Of a stretch of DNA of 61,275 nucleotides, positions 49,815 to 58,525 are shown piece by piece. How positions within the stretch are numbered: position 1 is the first letter of the stretch; each line of letters opens with the position of its first letter. The notes below the pieces were generated by a model. That model did not search any database. It had not been told where the DNA came from and saw nothing but the letters and a program-made list of their open reading frames with translations. The position numbers and the translations under genes are program-made. This DNA is from Entrophospora sp. SA101 (Eukaryota; Glomeromycota; Glomeromycetes; Entrophosporales; Entrophosporaceae). The stretch covers positions 60,721 through 121,995 of the forward strand of contig CAUDNR010000435.1 of NCBI GenBank assembly GCA_958430865.1, read 5' to 3'.

Positions 49815-51474
49815 TCATTCATCAATATCTTTCCCTTTACTATTATTACTAGAATCTAATATTTATTAATTAATTAAAAAATATTGTTGGTAATAATGGA
49901 TAGCAATTTCCCAATTAATTAATAATAATGAAAATTTTATTCACCTTCAACATTTAAGGAAAGAGAGCTGAATCCAAAATCATTTGATGAACTATCATTA
50001 CTTGTATAGTAATAACTTTTGAAGCTTTTAGATTTAGTAATCTCTTCATCTAATATTCTACTTGTATAATATACATCTGGATGTGACTTGTGTACTTGCT
50101 GTAAAACACTATTACTAATATCACTATTATTATTATCATCATTATTATTGAGAACTTTTTCCAATTTATTAGCAGCAAATCTAAAAATCCCTCGAATAGT
50201 TGGTCTTTTTGATGGATCCACATCCCAACACTTCTGCATAACTTGTGCATAATCATCAGGCATTCCTGGTAATATTGGTGGTCGTAAACCTTGTGCACAT
50301 ATATCAAAAATTAAATGATGATCATGAGCTCTGTCATCAAATGGTGGGTGACCTGCAAATATTTCCCACATTAACATCCCAACACTATAGATATCAGATT
50401 CTTTTGTGTTCTTTTTGCCTTGAAGTAGCTCAGGTGCAACGTATGATATAATTCCATAGACTTTATCTGATGATTTTTCATCAACTGGTCCACATAACCC
50501 CAAATCTGTAACATAACAATTACCTCCACTTATTAACACATTGCCACTGTGTAAATCACAATGGATTAAATCTTTTTGATGTATACGAAATAATGAATCA
50601 CATAAATATCTAAAGATTGTAATTCTGTCTTTTAATGTTAAGTTTAAATGATTTTTTTTCAAATAATCCCTTAAATTTCCTTCTGGATGATAATTTAAAA
50701 CCATTGCATAATTTCCACTATCTGGAAATTTAGTTATACCATAACAAGCAACTACCAACCCTGATTTAATTTTACAATAATTCATTGCCTGAAATTGAAA
50801 ATAAAATCAATTAGTATTATATAATATAGTATTGTTTATTTTTGTTTTAAATGACAACTACCAACCTCATCAAAAAAGCCTTTTCCTGGATTACTTGAAT
50901 CATTAAAACTTTTTAATGCTACTTTTTGCTTTCCATAATAATTAAACTCTTTTTTATTTTCATTGTAATCATTAATAGTTCCTCTTGGCCATATAGCAGT
51001 ATAAATTGAACTAAATCCACCTTTAGTCAAATTTGTTACTTTTTCAAATTGCTCAAAAGGTATCCATTCCAAAATATAGTCTGGCAGAGATGATTTTATT
51101 TGACATTGTTGAATAAAATCATCAACTATGTTATTTCCAGATGTCCAAGTGGTGAAAAGACTCTGTAATTGTAAACTAATACAACCTTCACAGAATCTAT
51201 CAGAGTATCTTGTCAATTTGCACTTGTTACATTGTTTTGATTTTCCCAATTTATATGTTGCATTCTGTAATTCAAAATCATAAATAAATATTTCTTCAAA
51301 AAATTCTTTTTCATTTTCAGAAAGCTCCTTGTTTTTTTCGACCAATGAAAAAAAATAATCTTTTCTACTTTCTTTATCAGAATTAACATTAGCATTACTA
51401 AGTATTCCAGCATAAATTTTTAATAGAAATCTTTTTCTTTCTATATAGTGATAACGATGATAATCGGTTAACAT
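49815..51474 (-). CDS. TKL-like protein kinase, paralog of 3686-5779
   Basis: Exons 51474-50866 and 50788-49945, plus a short third exon 49855-49815, give about 497 aa. If the second intron is retained, the frame ends at 49937 with 486 aa. The third exon is supported by the same acceptor and similar residues (DSSNNSKGK) behind the paralog. Residues about 75-130 carry CNKC and CEGC pairs and WTSGNNIVDDFIQ. Kinase domain: GGFSSIY (152, third Gly of the loop replaced by Ser), VALK Lys 188, HCDLHSGN (Asp 281), DLG (298-300), APE and CWDVDPSKRPT. Catalytic residues are intact. The tail is Asn/Ser-rich and lacks the SLNE minisatellite of the paralog. The C-x2-C region suggests a zinc-bound protein contact; this is inference. 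Confidence 0.83.
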
Positions 51475-52683
51475 GTGACATTATATAAAAATGTAAAATA
51501 TAAATTCGTTTAGTGGAGTTTTTTTTTTTGAGAATAACACAAAAGTGTTACGGTCCTTTCTAAATGTCGTATATTTTTACATTTTGTGTGCCCAAGTTTT
51601 GGAAATGTTGTAAATGAGGACTCGTTAAGACTTGAAATGGTAGATTCAGCGCAGTTACGGTAATAACAAATCACGAATCTTCTAAACATTTTGTTGCTCG
51701 ACTTTAGTAAACTGAACTGTTGGGGAAAAATCAAAGGATAATGAGTCTTTTTTTTTTTTTTGCTATGTTGGTTTGAAAATATTTTTGTTTTCCGAAAACG
51801 ATAAATGGTTGTGGTTATTTTTACATTGTCGTATCATGCGAATTCCCATTGCTATCTATTTGGCAACTGAAAAATTTATCAAAATGTCAGGGTTGAAATG
51901 AAATCGTGTTTCACTTTAGATTTTTTTTTTTTTTTTTTGCAGTGTCTATCGTTGTCTACTAGTATTTTTCGTCTTGTTCTGACGTTTCGGACCGTTCAAA
52001 ATGACCAAAACTTATGATCTTCCTTGGAGCCTTTACATCAGATCCCAAATAATCAGAGAGTTGTCACAAAACATATATTAATGCCAGTCTTAGTATATTT
52101 CGAGTCTGGGATTCAAAAACACTTTTTTTACATTTTATTTTGTTGTGATCGGTCAATTCAACGAACAATATGTAAAAATTTTATTTTTAATTTCCTTTCG
52201 GAGAAAGTAAATAAAATCCATCGATTAATCTTTACAAAAAACATAGTTGATTTTTTTTAACAATCGAAATTTGTAAATAAAATTTTGATATTTGCATGTA
52301 GCTTATTCTTCTATGGCAATAGACTTGGGAAAAAAAATCTAATTGATCCAATTAACCTTTAATTTGGGATAAATAAATAAACACAATGAAAAGATCAATA
52401 CAAAGGATTTAATTAAGAAAAAAAAGCTTTTCAACTTCCATTGGTTAGTTGGACATTTTAATATATTTGAAAAAATTAAACAAGTTCAATTAAATTAAAT
52501 CAAATAAAATTAATTTTTTTAATAACAAGTCTGGTATTTATAATGACAATTTTTAAATTGACATGTGTGACAAATTTTAATTTATTTCGTGCACACATAA
52601 TTATGGTGTGGACGCGAACAATGAAATGAATTTTTAGTTAAGATATATTATTAATATTTGACTATTCCCCTCCAATTAGAAAA
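51475..52683. other. Upstream region duplicated from or to 5.9-7.0 kb
   Basis: Same order of blocks as in 5940-7020, diverged by many substitutions and indels, with poly-T tracts at the same places. Likely contains the kinase promoter. No gene is seen. Confidence 0.5.
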
Positions 52684-53652
52684 ATGAAACAACAACTTAA
52701 TGTTGCTTTATTAGTAGCAGATACATCCATACCTAAAGTATTGGAAAATTATAGAGATTATTATGTACAATTTACAAAATTTTTGAATAAAAATGAACAT
52801 TATTTAATAAATTTGATGTTGTGTTGTGAATGAAATGAACTATATTCAAATGATAAAGAATTAAAAGAAGATATTGATGTTATAATAATTACAGGCTCTT
52901 GTAAGAATTTTGGTAATAATAATTTAATATATATTTCCCTAGTGTGATCAATAATGTTTTTTTTAGCCTTTTCTGTTTACAAAGATGTTCCTTGGATTCA
53001 TAAACTTGACAATTTCATTTCTTTAATTTATAATAGTTATTGTAAAGTTAAATTAGTTAGAATTTGTTTTGGTCATCAGATTATTGCTAAAGCTTTAGGC
53101 GGAAAAACTCTAAAAAATCAATTGGGATGGGAGGTATTGTTGTATTTATTATTTATTTAATTTTCAAAAAAATTTGTTATTCTAATAATGATTATAAATA
53201 GGTTACTGTCACTAATAAAACTAATAAAAAAGTTTTGGTAATAAATTTCAAAATTATTCTCACAGTTAATTCATTGTTATTCACACATATACACTCACAC
53301 ACATATATTTTATATATATAATTTATTTTAAAACATCTTCAAGAAATGCATCAGGTAATAAATTATTAATTTATATAATTTACATAATTTACACAATTTA
53401 TTTACTTGTTCACATATTCATGATTTATTGTGACAGGAACATGTAACAAAAAATGCCATCAAATTTTATCAATTGGGGAAGTACAGATGTATCAAATACA
53501 AGGAATGTTTAAAGAAGAACATGTCTTGACTGTTCAAGCTCATCCTGAATTTGTTAGTGGAAAAGGTGAAGGAAATAATTAAAAATCATTTGGAAAAGAA
53601 AATTTATACAAAAGAATTTGCAGATCAAAAAATCAACAGATTTAAAAGTTGA
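52684..53652 (+). pseudogene. Decayed class I glutamine amidotransferase-like gene
   Basis: The pieces follow the GATase1 order. They are MKQQLNVALLVADTSIPKVL; DVIIITGS (exon end 52900); FSVYKDVPWIHKLDNFI from 52966; LVRICFGHQIIAKALGG with the nucleophile Cys; GWE|VTVTNKTNKKV; LQEMHQ; HVTK; MPSNFINWGSTDVSN; IQGMFKEEHVLTVQAHPEF with the His-Glu of the triad; and VKEIIKNHLEKKIYTKEFAD. An in-frame TGA follows LMLCCE near 52830. Three further frame changes are needed, after HVTK (a six-A run), before IQGM and after HPEFVSGK. Introns at 52901-52965 and 53134-53201 look functional, so decay is fairly recent, or base errors are involved. The family hydrolyses glutamine or acts on related amides. Confidence 0.65.
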
Positions 53653-53859
53653 TAATATATGGTTAGGAAAGAAGATTATAGAAATTTATGTATGGTAAAT
53701 AATAAAATCTATATAATAAAATATTTTTATTTTTATTTATATTAATTATTGTATTATAATTTGATAATAGATGAAATTCAAGATGGTGAAGATGAATGAT
53801 TATTATTTTGAAATTCTATTCTTTGAAAAATTCCTTCCAAATAAAAAAAATGAGTTATT

Positions 53860-54532
53860 TTATTTTTCATCAATTTTAGCCAAAAGTTCTGAATCACGAA
53901 AAATTGTATATTCCTATTATACAAAAAAAATTTTTTTTGTTAATATATATAATATATATATAATGATAATGACTAGATGAAGTTTAATTAACTATCAATA
54001 TAAAATTACATCATCTCCAACTTTGATCACGCCTCCACCGTATGAAGGAAGAAGAACACGATCACCAGGTTTTACTTGATTTGGAATGTGTTTTCCATCC
54101 TAATCACGTGATTCAAAAATATTAATGAATAAAATCGCAATGTGAAAAAGTAAAGTATGTATTTTTATTTTTTATACCTTATCTAAGGCACCTTTACCGG
54201 TGGCAATAACTTGACCTTCGTTAAGAGCTTCTAAAGCCTTTTCAGGAATTAATATCCCAGCAGCTGTTTTCTTTTATTATTTTGAGATATAATATGATGT
54301 GTAAATTTCATCATCATTATATTGAATAAATGTTTCTTTTTTTTTTCAACAATTAAATTTATTTATCTTACCTGCTGAGATTTAATACGTTGAACAAGTA
54401 CTCTGTCAAGAAGTGGAACAATTGATTTTACATTTCTTGTTGCAGTTGCCTAAATTAAAAGTAGACAATATAAATATTAAAAAAACGTAATATTAATATA
54501 TATATATATATATATAACATTATGCGTACCAT
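53860..54532 (-). CDS. HSP10: Mitochondrial co-chaperonin HSP10 (GroES family)
   Basis: Five exons: 54532-54530 (only the ATG), 54449-54372, 54270-54178, 54099-54010 and 53913-53860, about 105 aa, the usual length. Splicing restores MATATRNVKSIVPLLDRVLV, QRIKSQQKTAAGILIPEKA, EGQVIATGKGALDK, VKPGDRVLLPSYGGGVIKVG and DDEYTIFRDSELLAKIDEK, i.e. the whole GroES fold with the mobile loop (KTAAGILIPE) that contacts HSP60. The first intron directly follows the start codon, and the acceptor of exon 3 has a weak pyrimidine tract. HSP10 caps the HSP60 ring in the mitochondrial matrix. It is divergent from the HSP60 gene across 271 bases, so the two are probably expressed together. The N-terminus serves as the import signal in this family and is not cleaved. 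Confidence 0.9.
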
Positions 54533-54803
54533 TTTATTTAATTTTTTTTTGTAATGTTAACAGCAAAAAAAAAATTTTTTATTTCTAAAAAAATTTCTCG
54601 AGATTATATTTTATTTTTTCGTGTTGTGATACAATTATGAACTTCTTTCGTCTTTAAAATTTTTTTATCATGGAAATTGATGGAAAGATTTTAGCTACCA
54701 ATCAAATTTAAATCAATTTTTTCTTAATATATTGATTGATAGGAAAAAAAATTATTTCTTAAAATTCATCTAAAAAAATTTATCTAAACCTAAATTTAAT
54801 AAA
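54533..54803. promoter_or_regulatory. Shared bidirectional promoter of HSP10 and HSP60
   Basis: Only 271 bases separate the two start codons, on opposite strands, so one region must drive both genes. It is AT-rich and contains TTTCTCGAGA at about 54594-54603 and GAACTTCTTTC at about 54639-54649, which partly fit the heat-shock element pattern of alternating nGAAn/nTTCn blocks. Factor binding is inference. Confidence 0.6.
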
Positions 54804-56912
54804 ATGTATTGTGTTCCAAAACTTTTTAACAATAAATTTGCTATTTCCACATCAACATCAAAAATTACTCATAAACTGATAAACAATTTATCAAAAGACT
54901 TTATCATTAATAACAAATCATCATTATCGCCTTTATCAAGATATTATGTTACTCATAAAGAACTAAAATTTGGTGTGGAAGGCCGTGCTTCTTTATTAAA
55001 TGGTGTGGACATACTTTCTAAAGCTGTAGCTGTAACACTTGGTCCCAAAGGAAGAAATGTTTTAATCGAACAACCTTTTGGTAGTCCAAAAATTACAAAG
55101 GATGGAGTGACTGTTGCTAAAAGTATAACACTTAAAGATAAATTTGAAAATCTTGGTGCAAGGTAAAAATCTTCGAAAAATAATAATAAGAATATATCAA
55201 GCCTTTCATCACATGATTAATCAGTGTTACATATATATATATATATATGTATGTATGTAATTTTTTTTTTTTGATTTTAGGCTTGTTCAAGATGTTGCAA
55301 ATAAAACTAATGAAATTGCAGGTGATGGAACAACAACTGCAACAGTACTTACTCATGCAATTTTTGTTGAAGGTGTTAAAAATGTTGCTGCTGGATGTAA
55401 TCCCATGGATCTTAGGCGTGGAGTTCAAATGGCTGTTGATGCCATTGTTAAATATTTAAGGGAAAATAGTCGTGTTATTACCACAAGTGAAGAAATTGCC
55501 CAGGTAAATAAATGATATTTATAGACTGGTTAAATGTTATTAGTTAAAATTAACTAAAAAAAATTTTATCTAGGTTGCCACAATCTCTGCTAATGGTGAT
55601 ATACATGTAGGAAACCTTATAGCCAATGCTATGGAAAAAGTTGGTAAAGAAGGAGTTATCACTGTTAAAGAAGGGAAAACAATAGATGATGAATTAGAAA
55701 TTACAGAGGGAATGCGATTTGATCGTGGATATATTTCTCCATATTTTATCACTGATACTAAATCTCTAAAAGTAGAATTTGAAAAACCATTGATTCTTCT
55801 ATCAGAGAAAAAGATTTCTGTTCTACAAGATATTTTGCCAGCCTTGGAAACGTCAGCACAACAACGTAGACCACTATTAATTATTGCTGAAGATATTGAT
55901 GGTGAGGCATTGGCTGCATGTATATTGAACAGACTTCGTGGTAATCTTCAAGTTGCAGCAGTTAAAGCACCTGGGTTTGGAGATAATAGAAAATCCATTT
56001 TAGGAGATTTGGCTATTTTGACTGGTGGCACAGTTTTCTCTGATGAATTAGACATTAAACTTGAACGAGCAACACCTGATTTATTTGGATCAACTGGGTC
56101 AGCCACAATTACCAAAGAAGATACAATTTTTCTTAATGGAGATGGAACAAAAGAAAGTATTCATCAACGTTGTGAACAAATACGTGCAGCTATAAATGAT
56201 CCTACTGTGTCTGAATATGAAAAAGAAAAATTACAAGAACGTTTAGCAAAATTATCTGGTGGTGTAGCAGTGATCAAAGTGGGTGGTTCATCAGAACTTG
56301 AAGTTGGAGAGAAAAAGGATAGATTTGTTGATGCATTGAATGCAACAAGAGCTGCAGTTGAAGAAGGAATTGTACCTGGTGGTGGTGTTGCACTTTTGAA
56401 ATCAATAAAATGCCTTGATAATTTAAAAACAAGTAATTTTGATCAACAATTAGGTATCAATATTATCAAATCAGCCCTTACAAAACCAGCAAAAACAATT
56501 GTTGACAATGCAGGTGAAGAAGGTGCAGTAATTGTTGGTAAACTGTTAGATGGTCATGTAAGTGATTTCAATTATGGCTATGACTCTGCTACTGGAGAAT
56601 ATGGAGATATGATTTCTCGTGGTATTGTTGATCCTTTAAAAGTTGTCAGGACTGCTCTTGTTGATGCTTCAGGTGTTGCAAGTTTGTTAACAACAACAGA
56701 ATGTATAATCGTTGAAGCACCAGGTAAACTATTATTATTACTATTACTATTACTATTATTACTATTATTATTATTACTATTATTATTATTATTATTACTA
56801 TTATTATTATTATTGATATAAATTAATTTATTTACTAGATGAGAACAAAAATGCTGGGGTAGGTGGAATGGGTGGAATGGGAGGTATGGGAGGTATGGGA
56901 GGGATGATGTAA
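54804..56912 (+). CDS. HSP60: Mitochondrial chaperonin HSP60 (GroEL family)
   Basis: Four exons, 54804-55162, 55281-55503, 55574-56723 and 56839-56912, encode about 601 aa. The first 45 residues are basic and Ser/Asn-rich, a mitochondrial presequence. Mature features: [20 protein letters not shown] (nucleotide binding), [22 protein letters not shown] with the catalytic Asp, [10 protein letters not shown] in the apical domain, the family signature [16 protein letters not shown], and a C-terminal GGM repeat ending GGMM. It folds imported proteins in an ATP-driven ring with HSP10. Intron 3 contains a long (TAT/TAC)n microsatellite; reading through it would give a false poly-Leu tail, and splicing to 56839 restores the GGM end. 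The gene is complete, and nothing unusual is seen in the active site. Confidence 0.95.
56727..56815. repeat. (TTA/CTA)n microsatellite in HSP60 intron 3
   Basis: About 29 trinucleotide units, mostly ATT with interspersed ACT, lie entirely between the donor at 56724 and the acceptor at 56838. Length variation here would not affect the protein. Confidence 0.85.
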
Positions 56913-57070
56913 TGAATAGATTACCAAGTAATCTTGAACTATGCAATCGATTTTGGTAATATTAATTAATTTGTTATAAAGCAATACAATGTTTTGATTG
57001 ATTATCATTATTTTTTTATAATTTCCTGCTTTTCAAAATTTTTATGTTCAAACCATTTTTGCAATCTTAT

Positions 57071-57124
57071 ATGGCATGTTGCAACAAAGTGAACATTTCT
57101 ACTACCAAGAATTTCAGGGTTCAA
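57071..57124 (-). repeat. Dispersed short repeat, site 4
   Basis: On the minus strand it reads TTGAACCCTGAAATTCTTGG, then AATGTTCACTTTGTTGCAAC and ATGCC. It corresponds to 11761-11825, 14741-14790 and 43995-44040. Confidence 0.5.
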
Positions 57125-57609
57125 CATCATCATCATATTATTACTATTAATAATTTTATAATGTCCCATCTGTTATCTTTGTTTTTTCTTTAATGGTATA
57201 TTGAACTACTTCTATATAAAAACAATTAATATGAAACTAATTTATATTGGATCTACTATGGAACCCAATAATTACAGCATCATCAAAAGCATTTTGAAAA
57301 AGGAACAAGGTGAGAAAACTGCTCCCTATATTTTGATGCTCAGATACTTGAGCTTATCTAAGAAAAGAAGGATTACCTACGAATTTATCAGAAGAAAGAA
57401 AAACCATAACCAATAAAAGAACATTAATGCAAAGCCATGAAGAACCTAGTAAGAAAAGAAAATTTGGAAGAGAAATAGTTTACTACTTAACTTAGGTTAA
57501 TTATCAGCATAGATGAGTGTCCCACATCATATAAATTTTCATATGGATGGTTGGGGGTGTTACAAATTATAATAAACACAAAAATAGTTGACCACATATA
57601 GTTGACTTG
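57125..57609. other. Intergenic between HSP60 and the duplicated segment
   Basis: A short + frame at 57231-57416 has an ATG but no recognisable family, and neighbouring frames look equally coding-like, suggesting a decayed gene. No gene is called. Confidence 0.35.
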
Positions 57610-58279
57610 GTCTAAAGACCTCCTAAATTTTGCATAAATGTTAAAAGTATAAAAGTCACTTTCTGTCCTACCTTTTAAAAAAATAGCAGTATTAATTGAT
57701 AGAATAGGACTTTAGTTTTAATGTAATAATGAGATTTTCTAAAAATTATTTGTTATAGAGTTTAGTACATATTTTACTATGTTTGTGAGGAATTTAGCCA
57801 CTAGACCATTACTAAAATATCTGGTATAAAAAAATTATCTTTATTGTTCATTTTTTATAATTTAGAAGGAAAAGGACATTCTCACTTGTGAACTAAAAAA
57901 TTACATGCCAAAAATCGCATGCACATGTAGCATCTCTAGTTACATGGGACATGTAATTAAAGAGTGAGATTTATTATATGATGGCATATAATAAAAATAA
58001 GAGGGATATGACTTTATCAATTATCAAATAGGATTTTAATATAACTGGCATTGGTTCCTGAAAAAAATATAAATTTATCAAGTATGAATTAATAAGCTAT
58101 GACTGTATATATTTTTGCATAGTTGATAAACTTAGGATGTCAGAGATTTTGGGTCAAATGTAAATTGAAAAACCAAACCAAACCAAACTGTTTGGAATTT
58201 TTAATTATAAAATTTTAAAATGATCAAAAAAAAGAATAATGAAAAATAAACAATATATGAGATATATATATAATAATAA

Positions 58280-58437
58280 TATATGGGATGTCTGCCAGCA
58301 ATATGGGGTCTGAGACTCCTGGCCAAAATTGAGATTTTTGCATAATGTATATCTATATCATAAGGATTATAGTTGGTGAAAAATTTAGACAATCTAATAG
58401 TCTCAGACCCCCTTTTTGCTGTTGGACATCTCATATA
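58280..58437. mobile_element. Small MITE-like element, duplicated copy
   Basis: Same inverted-repeat element as 8411-8568, carried along by the segmental duplication. Confidence 0.5.
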
Positions 58438-58525
58438 ACAACAAGAATAATAATAAATCATCTTTCTAATACTATCCACCACTACCACTATTGCCATCAT
58501 CACCACCTATTACCTTAAAGCTTAT

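Noticed and set aside
56724..56821. Poly-leucine C-terminal extension of HSP60
   Set aside because: It is translation of a microsatellite inside intron 3; splicing 56723 to 56839 restores the normal GGM-repeat C-terminus.
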